DNA of 9,985 bases from Bacteriovoracaceae bacterium UBA7695 (GTDB lineage: Bacteria; Bdellovibrionota; Bacteriovoracia; Bacteriovoracales; Bacteriovoracaceae): the NCBI GenBank assembly GCA_002482685.1, contig DLGL01000054.1, positions 1 through 9,985 on the forward strand. The letters run 5' to 3'. This document shows, piece by piece, positions 1 through 6,398 of the stretch (positions within the stretch are counted from its first letter, which is position 1; the number at the start of each line of letters is the position of its first letter). A program made the position numbers and the translations under genes. The notes below the pieces were generated by a model, which saw only the letters and a program-made list of their open reading frames with translations, was not told where the DNA came from and ran no database searches.

Positions 1-117
1 GGGGAATCACTCAAGATGACCGTTTCAAATGGGCAGAAGGTATGGATGTTCCGGCTTCTATTACCGGAACATCCATACCTTCTGCCCATTTGAAACGGTC
101 ATCTTGAGTGATTCCCC
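1..117. repeat. Perfect 54-bp inverted repeat with 9-base loop at contig edge (probable fold-back artefact)
   Basis: Bases 1-54 are the exact reverse complement of 64-117, separated by a 9-base loop (55-63). The arm starts exactly at base 1 of the window. The arm at 64-117 encodes a conserved, in-frame part of the minus-strand iron-sulfur protein (from within W421 to P438), while the 1-54 arm gives antisense protein and a stop soon after. A perfect hairpin of this length inside a conserved coding region, ending at the contig edge, is typical of a fold-back chimera from assembly or amplification. A real hairpin telomere or a genuine palindrome is possible but less likely. The match itself is certain; the artefact reading is inference. 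Confidence 0.95.
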
Positions 118-1378
118 AAGGATTTCCGTTCTTTTTGATTTTGTTTGTAGCGTCCGCTGCTGCGGGAGGAAGATCTCCCAGAGTCAAAGCTTTGTAGCGT
201 TTAAGATCCATAATAACCTGAACGTGCTCAATGTTGGCAGGGCACTCTTCCATACAGGCGCCGCATGTCGTACAAGAATCAAGCTCATTAGAAGCGTAGA
301 TCGCGAGTGGATCCCAAAGGTTAATATCCTCACCTAAAACGGCAGTGGCAGCACCTTCCGCAGGAGTTGCGTGAGTGACACCAACTGTTGTGTTGCCGGA
401 CTGATGAAATAAAACGTCACGCATCTTTGTGATGATAAGTTTTGGATCAAGTGGTTTATCTGCCAGGTTGGCCGGACAAACCTGAGTACAACGGCCGCAT
501 TCAACACAAGCAAGAGTATCAAGACGCTCTTTCATTGTGAGTTCAGAAGTTTTTCCCAGACCAAAGGTTTCTGCATTTTCATTGGCAAAATCCATAGGGT
601 TCAGGACAGCTCCCCGGCGGTAGGGGGTCAGAAGTGCATTTAGAGGAAGAGCAACAATATGAAAAAACTTCGAGTAGGCCAGACTTACGATAAAGGCCAT
701 GGTGTTCAGCATGTGAACCATCCACAGAACTTTGTAAGTTCCTGCCCACGTTGCTTCGGAAAGACCGAATGTTCCGAAGAGTTGAGCTACCACAAACCCA
801 ACCGGAGAGTAGAATTGCTCCATCGGTGTCATACCGGTGGCCCAAAGACGGATACCTTCCAGGACATAACCAATAACAACCAGAGCGATGATCATGCCGT
901 ACATGAATTTTTCTTGGTTCGGTTTCGTTGCCGTTAAGTAAGCCGGATTTTTTATATAACGACGATAGTAAGCCAGTGCCACACCCGCTAAAACAAAAAT
1001 ACCACCCACATCGGCGAGAAAAGAGACGATGATGTAAACAGGACCTTTATAAATTTTAAAAGGAGTATCGGCATGGATACCCACAAATTCTGTCGCAATG
1101 AATAGAGTCACAAAACCATAGAAAAGAAACGAGTGATAGATACCTACAAACGGATCCCGTGTAACTTTACCCTGGAAAAAAATTGTTCGAAAAAAATTCT
1201 CAAAATTTAGTTTCTTAGGAAGAATTTCTTTAAAGCTCTTTCCTTGAGTAACAAACTTGAATTTTTCAAAAAGACCCTTGGCAAAGATTGCAGAGGCAAT
1301 TACGAAGCAAGCATACATTGCCACCTTCATCCAAAAAGGAATGAGCCACATAATTTCCCGGGTAGCTTGTGCGTCCAT
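11..1378 (-). CDS. Membrane-bound iron-sulfur oxidoreductase, NarI-like cytochrome b plus 2x[4Fe-4S] (EMO-like, ETF:menaquinone type); 3' end truncated
   Basis: This is probably the membrane enzyme that moves electrons from acyl-CoA dehydrogenases via electron-transfer flavoprotein to menaquinone. Residues 15-250 form a NarI-like membrane domain with helices near 15-35, 78-100, 112-137, 158-177 and 215-248. Candidate b-haem histidines are H82, H223 and H240. Two ferredoxin motifs follow: C291-x2-C294-x2-C297-x3-C301-P and C369-x2-C372-x2-C375-x3-C379-P. Family members normally continue after the N-P-W-G segment (419-422) into cysteine-rich CCG domains, which are missing here. Residues beyond P438 come from the loop and antisense arm of the edge fold-back, so the stop at 11-13 is not trustworthy and only 64-1378 should be used. 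The ATG at 1378 is chosen because GGAGG (plus 1385-1389) lies 6 bases upstream. It is transcribed divergently from the next operon across a palindromic operator. The family assignment is firm; the ETF partner is inferred from family knowledge, and a generic heterodisulfide-reductase-like role is the alternative. Confidence 0.88.
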   Translation of the reverse strand: MDAQATREIMWLIPFWMKVAMYACFVIASAIFAKGLFEKFKFVTQGKSFKEILPKKLNFENFFRTIFFQGKVTRDPFVGIYHSFLFYGFVTLFIATEFVGIHADTPFKIYKGPVYIIVSFLADVGGIFVLAGVALAYYRRYIKNPAYLTATKPNQEKFMYGMIIALVVIGYVLEGIRLWATGMTPMEQFYSPVGFVVAQLFGTFGLSEATWAGTYKVLWMVHMLNTMAFIVSLAYSKFFHIVALPLNALLTPYRRGAVLNPMDFANENAETFGLGKTSELTMKERLDTLACVECGRCTQVCPANLADKPLDPKLIITKMRDVLFHQSGNTTVGVTHATPAEGAATAVLGEDINLWDPLAIYASNELDSCTTCGACMEECPANIEHVQVIMDLKRYKALTLGDLPPAAADATNKIKKNGNPWGITQDDRFKWAEGMDVPVIEAGTSIPSAHLKRSS

Positions 1379-1410
1379 TAGTATCCTCCATCACGCTGCG
1401 TATCAATTTA

Positions 1411-1439
1411 ATCATAAATGTCTCTGAGACATTTATCTA
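1411..1439 (-). promoter_or_regulatory. Predicted sigma70 promoter of the iron-sulfur oxidoreductase gene
   Basis: Read on the minus strand, a -35 TAGATA (plus 1434-1439, 4/6 to consensus) is followed by a 17-base spacer and a -10 TATGAT (plus 1411-1416, 5/6). The -10 lies 32 bases upstream of the ATG, and a GGAGG ribosome site follows. The palindrome at 1414-1436 fills the spacer and touches both hexamers, the usual arrangement for repression. The call is by eye only. Confidence 0.5.
1414..1436. promoter_or_regulatory. Perfect 23-bp palindrome, candidate repressor operator between divergent genes
   Basis: The left arm ATAAATGTCTC (1414-1424) and right arm GAGACATTTAT (1426-1436) are perfect reverse complements around one central base (T1425). 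It sits between two divergent genes and overlaps the predicted promoter elements of both, so one dimeric repressor could control both directions. The size and symmetry suit TetR-, MarR- or GntR-type dimers. As a hairpin its loop would be too short, so a DNA-level site is more likely than an RNA structure. The regulator is not encoded in this window. The oxidoreductase family is often tied to fatty-acid oxidation, so a lipid-responsive repressor is one guess. Confidence 0.6.
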
Positions 1440-1453
1440 AAATTGTTTATAAT
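1425..1453 (+). promoter_or_regulatory. Predicted promoter of the membrane protein/lipoprotein operon
   Basis: A perfect -10 hexamer TATAAT lies at 1448-1453. The segment at the expected -35 distance (1425-1430) is poor and overlaps the right arm of the palindrome, which suggests a weak or activator-dependent promoter. Transcription would begin near 1460, downstream of the TTG at 1443, which supports the ATG at 1485 as the true start of the next gene. Confidence 0.45.
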
Positions 1454-1484
1454 CAGACTATTATTTTATCTGGCGGATGGCACG

Positions 1485-2114
1485 ATGGATAGTTCTTTCC
1501 TTACTTGGATCCATATCAGCTTGGGTCTCTTTGCTTGCTTACAATTTTTGAAAATAATCATACAGTTTGGACTACCGAACCATCCTGCACGCCTAATTGC
1601 TTATGTAACCTGTCTCTCAACTGCTGTTTATTTTTCGGCCCTGGCGCTGACAGATTTAAATCTCCTTAGTCCTTGGATCTGGATGAAGTGGAGAGCCTTG
1701 CCTCTCATCGCCGGGAGCTTAAGTATTCTTTTACAGAGCATTATCTTTTTTGGTGGTTTTCCACTCATCTATCAAAAAGTTATGGCACGTGTGCCAGTGA
1801 TGGCCGCTTTGTTATGTTTTGCTTTTTTTCCCCTTTATGCTGATACCCTGAGCAGTCTTTTTCTATTGGTCGGTGGGTTATTCCTTATCATTTCAGTAAA
1901 GAAAGACCGGCATCTCAAGCGCCTCTATCTGAAGTTTCTTTTCATGTTCTCATGGTATCTGATTTTAATGGCCACTAATAACTACACTGCCTACGTCCTG
2001 GCCCAGCTTATTTTATTTTTGACTTTGTTTTACATTTTCTTATTTGAGAAGAGTGTATGCTTAACTGCACTGGTGGACGATTATAAAGCGTCCGCTGAAG
2101 GAGAATCTCGATGA
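1485..2114 (+). CDS. Seven-helix integral membrane protein of unknown function
   Basis: I do not recognise a family. From the ATG at 1485 the protein is 209 residues and almost wholly hydrophobic. Likely helices are near residues 8-28, 36-57, 72-94, 102-119, 121-138, 148-164 and 167-187. The basic loop at 139-150 (K-K-D-R-H-L-K-R) and the R/K content of the other odd loops fit an N-out, C-in topology in the inner membrane, with a short cytoplasmic tail of about 20 residues. There is no long periplasmic loop and no attached enzymatic domain. An upstream in-frame TTG at 1443 would add 14 residues, but it overlaps the predicted -10 element and so was rejected. The stop overlaps the start of the lipoprotein gene (ATGA, 2111-2114), implying translational coupling and a shared task. 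It could be a bare 7TM sensor or receptor-like module, or a lipid or envelope protein; nothing in the sequence decides this. Confidence 0.8.
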   Translation: MDSSFLTWIHISLGLFACLQFLKIIIQFGLPNHPARLIAYVTCLSTAVYFSALALTDLNLLSPWIWMKWRALPLIAGSLSILLQSIIFFGGFPLIYQKVMARVPVMAALLCFAFFPLYADTLSSLFLLVGGLFLIISVKKDRHLKRLYLKFLFMFSWYLILMATNNYTAYVLAQLILFLTLFYIFLFEKSVCLTALVDDYKASAEGESR

Positions 2115-3127
2115 AGTGGTTGCTGATTTTATTATTTGTATCTGGTTGTGCTCAGGTCACCAGTCTTAATATGCAAAAGCATGAATTTGGAACGCTACCT
2201 ACTAAGATCATTTGGTTTCAAATAGCCGGTCTCGAGGAAGAGCAACTTACGATGCTTCGATTTCAATATTCAGGTGAAAGAAAAACAGCTTTTGAAGAAA
2301 GTAACTGCATTGGAAAAAGTTGGAACTACAATCTTTATAATTTAAGAAACTCTGCGGAAGGTAGTTTCTTATCTCAACTCACAGGTAAAAAGAATATAAA
2401 GATGACTTGTGAGGACGCTGACCTTAGACCTATCTGGAGTTATTTAAGTGGAAATGGCTATAACACCGGAATTATGGAGATGGGATCAAGTAAGACCCAG
2501 TCGATAGTTTCCGTTAATGAGTGTGGAGAAAAAGGACTCGTCTTTCTGAGCTCTCTGTATTTGTGGCTTCGAAAGCCTGGACCTACTGACGCCGCCACAT
2601 TTCATTTTAATGAACCTGCAGTATTAAAACCTAACCAGTTAGTTTATGACCGTACTTGCGATTTAAAAGGTTGTTCGTCTTCAATAACAGAAAACTTTAA
2701 AACTCTTTACCAGGGCCTATCCAAAGTCTCATCAAAGCACTTCATGCTGATCAGAGATTTTACTTATCTGGCCGCTTTGGACCGAAAAGATTTTGTTTCC
2801 GCAAGAATCATTCTGGCAGATCTTGAAAGATCTTTGGCGGAAGCTCTTGTGTTATCTAAAAAGTCTCAGGATTACCTGGTCCTCGTCACAACAGGAGATT
2901 CTCGTTTTGTGGATATGCCCGATCAAGGAAAACAATGGTTTGATTTTGAGAAGAACAATATAAAGCCGCAGATTAAGAGAACTAAGCTCACCAATCTGGT
3001 TCTTGCTACAGGAGCAAGATCGGAGAATTTTTGTGGAATCTATGATGATTCACAAATCTTTGAAAGAATTCTAAGTGGACCTAAGCAACTGGGGCTTGAG
3101 CTCAAATTTATAAATCCGTTTAATTAA
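2111..3127 (+). CDS. Lipoprotein, possibly a degenerate alkaline-phosphatase/sulfatase-superfamily protein
   Basis: The 338-residue product begins with a lipoprotein signal: K2, a hydrophobic run (4-10) and a lipobox V-S-G-C with acylated C13. It should be anchored to a membrane facing the periplasm or outside. The body suggests an alkaline-phosphatase-like fold: an early beta strand (K32-I33-I34-W35-F36), a conserved-looking block with C66 (N-C-I-G-K-S-W), and a late segment (about 205-263) with a helix followed by a strand Y255-L-V-L-V-T-T-G-D-S, where active members have a V-T-S-D-H-G-like metal site. The metal-binding histidine is absent there, so it may be a non-catalytic relative. This fold call is weak. 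Six cysteines besides the lipobox (66, 100, 138, 183, 188, 308) could form disulfides. AGGAG at 2099-2103 precedes the ATG, which overlaps the upstream stop by four bases, so it is co-translated with the seven-helix protein. Its stop overlaps the hslO stop from the other strand. Confidence 0.8.
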   Translation: MKWLLILLFVSGCAQVTSLNMQKHEFGTLPTKIIWFQIAGLEEEQLTMLRFQYSGERKTAFEESNCIGKSWNYNLYNLRNSAEGSFLSQLTGKKNIKMTCEDADLRPIWSYLSGNGYNTGIMEMGSSKTQSIVSVNECGEKGLVFLSSLYLWLRKPGPTDAATFHFNEPAVLKPNQLVYDRTCDLKGCSSSITENFKTLYQGLSKVSSKHFMLIRDFTYLAALDRKDFVSARIILADLERSLAEALVLSKKSQDYLVLVTTGDSRFVDMPDQGKQWFDFEKNNIKPQIKRTKLTNLVLATGARSENFCGIYDDSQIFERILSGPKQLGLELKFINPFN

Positions 3128-3951
3128 CTGCCCTGAACATCTGCGCGGGTAATATTGTAGGCTTTGTGACAGTAGTCACATTTTATTTCTACTGAGCCCG
3201 TTTCGCTAAATAGTTCATCCAGATCCTGAGAATAGAGTCCTCTGAGATTCAGTACCATCCGGTCCATTGAGCAAGGACAGAAAAAATCAACTTGTCTTGA
3301 GCCCAGATAAGAGTAACCCTCATCTTCAAATCGCTTAACTATTTTTTCGATATCGTCAGAAGCCATTGAGAAAACTTCCTGAAAGAAGAGCTCATTCTTT
3401 TTGATATATTGTTTACGAGATTCAGTCTCATCAACTTGAACATTTATATTCAGGGGGGGAAGTTTAGTTACCATGAGTGATTGGTCAGATTGATTGGCCA
3501 CAATGACCTCAGAATTGGTCTGATAAGACTCATTGAAAATCTGGTTGATAACTTCCCGGGTGTCCAGGTCCTTCAGTTCAAGCATGGAGGTGTAGGGCAC
3601 AGCATGATGACCAGTTTTAGTGATACGGATCTTACCAGTCAGGCGATTTGGGAAAAGATTAAATTCCTCAGGCAGCAATAATGTTCTGGTTTGACCGACA
3701 CTATTTGTTTCAATTTTTAGTCGAAAATAAGGCTCCTCTGAGTCAATATAAATCCCCAGGCTTTCACCTGGCTTCAAAAAGAAAATGATAGGCATGAGTC
3801 CAAGGAGGGTGTCCCTGAAATAGGCAAAGCCATTTCCCTGTTTTGGGTGCAGTAGGACGAGGTCGTGGATGAGTTTTTGACCCTCGAGAAAGTTGAGATT
3901 TACTCCACTTTTGTGGTCGAGAAAACTATAAAGACGACTTGTGGCCAACAT
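3124..3951 (-). CDS. hslO: Hsp33 redox-regulated holdase chaperone
   Basis: Hsp33 is a cytoplasmic holdase that is inactive when reduced with Zn bound. It unfolds and binds client proteins when oxidants such as peroxide or hypochlorite form disulfides between its four C-terminal cysteines. The diagnostic zinc motif is present: C225-x-C227 (F-F-C-P-C-S-M-D-R) and C258-x2-C261 (K-C-D-Y-C-H-K-A-Y) with 30 residues between the pairs, matching the family. Residues 1-180 correspond to the substrate-binding domain and about 180-220 to the linker. At 275 residues it is slightly shorter than typical (about 290). AGGAG (plus 3957-3961) lies five bases before the ATG. It is divergent from addB across 83 bases. 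The stop shares bases 3124-3127 with the convergent lipoprotein stop, leaving no space for a terminator between them. Confidence 0.93.
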   Translation of the reverse strand: MLATSRLYSFLDHKSGVNLNFLEGQKLIHDLVLLHPKQGNGFAYFRDTLLGLMPIIFFLKPGESLGIYIDSEEPYFRLKIETNSVGQTRTLLLPEEFNLFPNRLTGKIRITKTGHHAVPYTSMLELKDLDTREVINQIFNESYQTNSEVIVANQSDQSLMVTKLPPLNINVQVDETESRKQYIKKNELFFQEVFSMASDDIEKIVKRFEDEGYSYLGSRQVDFFCPCSMDRMVLNLRGLYSQDLDELFSETGSVEIKCDYCHKAYNITRADVQGS

Positions 3952-3971
3952 GGGATCTCCTGGATTTATAA

Positions 3972-4000
3972 TTTATAGTACAGCTATTCTTTTTTGTTAA
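3972..4000 (-). promoter_or_regulatory. Strong predicted sigma70 promoter of hslO
   Basis: On the minus strand, TTAACA (plus 3995-4000, 5/6 to the -35 consensus) is followed by exactly 17 bases and TATAAA (plus 3972-3977, 5/6 to the -10 consensus). The leader to the ATG is short and carries AGGAG. The A-rich start of the spacer (minus strand, plus 3990-3995) may also favour activity. This is the best-formed promoter in the window. No heat-shock sigma32-type element was recognised, so housekeeping expression is the simplest reading. Confidence 0.65.
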
Positions 4001-4025
4001 TCTTTCTCTTGGGCAAGGGTAGAAT
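3997..4025 (+). promoter_or_regulatory. Weak predicted promoter of addBA, possibly giving a leaderless or near-leaderless mRNA
   Basis: TAGAAT at 4020-4025 (5/6 to the -10 consensus) has a poor -35 (TTAATC, 3997-4002) at 17 bases. Only nine bases separate this -10 from the first addB ATG at 4035, so transcripts would begin at or just before the start codon. No Shine-Dalgarno sequence precedes the ATG, which fits this. The poor -35 and its overlap with the hslO -35 suggest low expression. This is a by-eye prediction. Confidence 0.35.
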
Positions 4026-4034
4026 CTCACCATC

Positions 4035-6398
4035 ATGATGCAGATCGTTTATTTTTCCCGAAAGAGTCAGTTCCTGACTGAAATGCAGAGCATTTCCGGC
4101 GAGAAGCTCTACATTACGCCTAGTCCCGCCAAGGCAGATGGACTGCGTTCATTATTTACCGAGAGCTCGACTTCGGACGTGGTGACCATTGCCAAATTTA
4201 CATCTGAATTAGTGAAACATCTTTGGGCTACCGGGGATGAGCCGCAAGTAAAGCGCAAGGCTGACTTGTTACTCATTTTTGGGATTCTCAAAAATAAATA
4301 CCTTCCAGAACTTGGATTTGAACAATTCACTCAGGCCTATAATTTATTTTCGGATCTTAGAAGTTTTAGCTTGAACGAAGATGCATTGAGTTCGGTAATG
4401 GAAGAGCAGTCACCTGAAATTAAACAAGCGGTCGAACTTTTCTGGAGGCTTCTGGTTGCCACAGGTTATCTGGATGAGCACGGGGCTTATCAGGCGATTT
4501 CTGAATCTCTCCGCTCAAGTGATGAGAAAGAGGAACTGAAAAAAACTTATATATTCTGGGGTTTTCAGCATCTAAATGGTCAGCAAGTGGATTTGCTCAA
4601 AGCTCTGAGTATCCGTTATAAAGTCGTCATCCCATTCCCTTTGGTCTTAAAAGAGAAGCTTAAAAAATCTGACTGGCTTAGCTGGCTTAGAGAATCTCGA
4701 GTGGATGAAAAAGACCTGGAGATCATTCCAGAGTCGCCTAAAGCTACGTGGTATAAAGTTAATTCTCGTGAAATCGCGATGAATCTTAAAAATCTGCTTA
4801 GGCCCAAAGATCAAATTGTTTTAGGCGTTTCAAAACTATCAGCACTTCATCTGGATATTGCTCCTTCAAGGGAAGTCTTTTACAAAATCCCTCATCAACT
4901 AATCGAGGCGGAACTTCAGGAGCTTAGCTATGAACTAAAGCTTCATATGAAGAGCACTACAGATTTCTCGGAGCTTGAAAGATTTTTAAATGAGAAAAAA
5001 ACCACTTCCTTCAAATACATGAAGGCCCTTGAACTTTACCGCGAAGCTCTGAGTTCCATCCGCGACCTCACAGATGAAAACATCAAAGTCGATAGATTTT
5101 TTTTAAAACTTTTGCAGGAAGTGGTGGGACTTAATCAACCCCGGACTTCTTATGTTGCAGTAGCCTCCCATGAACTTACTATCGATCTAAAGGATATGTC
5201 CTCTCTTGAAGATGTGAAACGAGACCGGAGAGTCATTCTGTGCGTAGATGACCGGTTTGATGAAATTCAAAGTCTGGGGCAGAATTATACTGAGACCATC
5301 CAAAAAGCTTTATCTTCATTGGGGCCATTAAAACGTAGTGAGCTTGAGCTTCTGTTTAAACAGTGGGAGTTTTGCGATTTGTTTTCTCAGGCAGAGGCTC
5401 TCGTTCTCATGTCGGAAGCAACGCTTAAGCACAGTCTGATCTGGAAGAGACTTTTTTCCGGAGTCGAGCTTACTCCTGTTGATAAGGTCGCTACTCACGA
5501 AGAGAGAAAACTTAAAGATCATTTAGCAGGAAATAATAATCTCAGCTTCTCCGGCTCATTTTCGGCCAGTAAGTTTCAGACTTATCTGGATTGCCCCCGA
5601 AAATTCTATTTTAATTATGTGGATAAAATATTTCCCCGTGTTTCTCTTCAGAATGATTTTGATTCCCTTATTGCAGGAACTATTTCCCACAAGATTATTG
5701 AGGTTTTTCATAAGGAACATCTTTCGGAAGAAGATTTACCCTCCCTTACCAAGAGGATCATGAATGAATTTATCAAAGAGGAGAAGCTCTCTCTTTCACC
5801 TGAGAAGTTTCTTAAGCATGAACTTATTTTCAATCAAAGATCTTTAAACGGCATTAATTTTCTAAAAAAAATAAATGAGATTATTGGTTCGCCTGTAGCA
5901 TGGTCAATTGAAGAAGAATTTTCTTTTACAGATATCTACAAACTTAACGGAAAAATTGACTGCATTGGACGCCATGGGAACACTATCTTCCTGATGGATT
6001 TTAAATCCACTAAGTATGGTGCTTCTTCCAATAAAGAAGTGGAGCAACTGGAGAGTTTGCAGCTCTGGGCTTACGCCAAAGCAGCTTCGAGAAATGTAGA
6101 AAATTTTGAAAACCAGTCAATTGTGCTGGGATTCATTTCATTGGATAATCCCTCAGAATCTAATTTGCTTTTAACAGATACCGAACTATTCGACCGCCTT
6201 AAAAGTGCTAAGCTGTGCAAACAGCAAATTTTTAAAACGCCATTTCCTGAACTATTTAAATCTGCTCAGGATAAGATGCTTTCGGTTTCCAAAGATATCG
6301 AAGCCGAAAAAATCTATCCAGCACGTCCCAGAAAAAGTGATGCTTGTACTTATTGTGAACTCAACAAAGTGTGTATTAAAAGTGAGTTGAGCCTATGA
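4035..6398 (+). CDS. addB: AddB-like subunit of the AddAB helicase-nuclease, with iron-sulfur RecB-family nuclease domain
   Basis: AddB pairs with AddA to resect double-strand breaks for RecA-mediated recombination. The 787-residue product has a long N-terminal region corresponding to the inactive helicase fold; no Walker A motif is visible, as in many AddB proteins. The C-terminal 270 residues are a RecB/Cas4-type PD-(D/E)XK nuclease: H552 (I-S-H-K-I-I), D642 (G-K-I-D), D655 and K657 (M-D-F-K-S-T), then Q676 and Y680 (L-Q-L-W-A-Y). Four cysteines, C520 (D-C-P-R-K-F-Y-F) plus C771-x2-C774-x5-C780, match the AddB/Cas4 iron-sulfur staple. It is shorter than Bacillus AddB (about 1150), mainly in the N-terminal part. 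An in-frame stop at 4020-4022 limits the start to 4035 or the adjacent ATG at 4038; neither has a clear ribosome site. The stop overlaps the addA ATG (ATGA, 6395-6398), so the two are co-translated. The symbol rests on domain order and the partner gene. Confidence 0.87.
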   Translation: MMQIVYFSRKSQFLTEMQSISGEKLYITPSPAKADGLRSLFTESSTSDVVTIAKFTSELVKHLWATGDEPQVKRKADLLLIFGILKNKYLPELGFEQFTQAYNLFSDLRSFSLNEDALSSVMEEQSPEIKQAVELFWRLLVATGYLDEHGAYQAISESLRSSDEKEELKKTYIFWGFQHLNGQQVDLLKALSIRYKVVIPFPLVLKEKLKKSDWLSWLRESRVDEKDLEIIPESPKATWYKVNSREIAMNLKNLLRPKDQIVLGVSKLSALHLDIAPSREVFYKIPHQLIEAELQELSYELKLHMKSTTDFSELERFLNEKKTTSFKYMKALELYREALSSIRDLTDENIKVDRFFLKLLQEVVGLNQPRTSYVAVASHELTIDLKDMSSLEDVKRDRRVILCVDDRFDEIQSLGQNYTETIQKALSSLGPLKRSELELLFKQWEFCDLFSQAEALVLMSEATLKHSLIWKRLFSGVELTPVDKVATHEERKLKDHLAGNNNLSFSGSFSASKFQTYLDCPRKFYFNYVDKIFPRVSLQNDFDSLIAGTISHKIIEVFHKEHLSEEDLPSLTKRIMNEFIKEEKLSLSPEKFLKHELIFNQRSLNGINFLKKINEIIGSPVAWSIEEEFSFTDIYKLNGKIDCIGRHGNTIFLMDFKSTKYGASSNKEVEQLESLQLWAYAKAASRNVENFENQSIVLGFISLDNPSESNLLLTDTELFDRLKSAKLCKQQIFKTPFPELFKSAQDKMLSVSKDIEAEKIYPARPRKSDACTYCELNKVCIKSELSL

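Noticed and set aside
659..937. Open frame on the plus strand opposite the oxidoreductase
   Set aside because: It lies fully antisense to a conserved gene and has low-complexity, non-family-like protein; a shadow frame.
1443..1484. TTG start at 1443 extending the seven-helix protein by 14 residues
   Set aside because: It overlaps the TATAAT promoter element and would lie upstream of the likely transcription start; the ATG at 1485 gives a normal N-terminus before the first helix.
3096..3115. Two adjacent self-complementary stretches (TTGAGCTCAA and ATTTATAAAT) near the lipoprotein gene end
   Set aside because: They are loopless palindromes inside coding sequence with no T-run; likely chance in AT-rich DNA.
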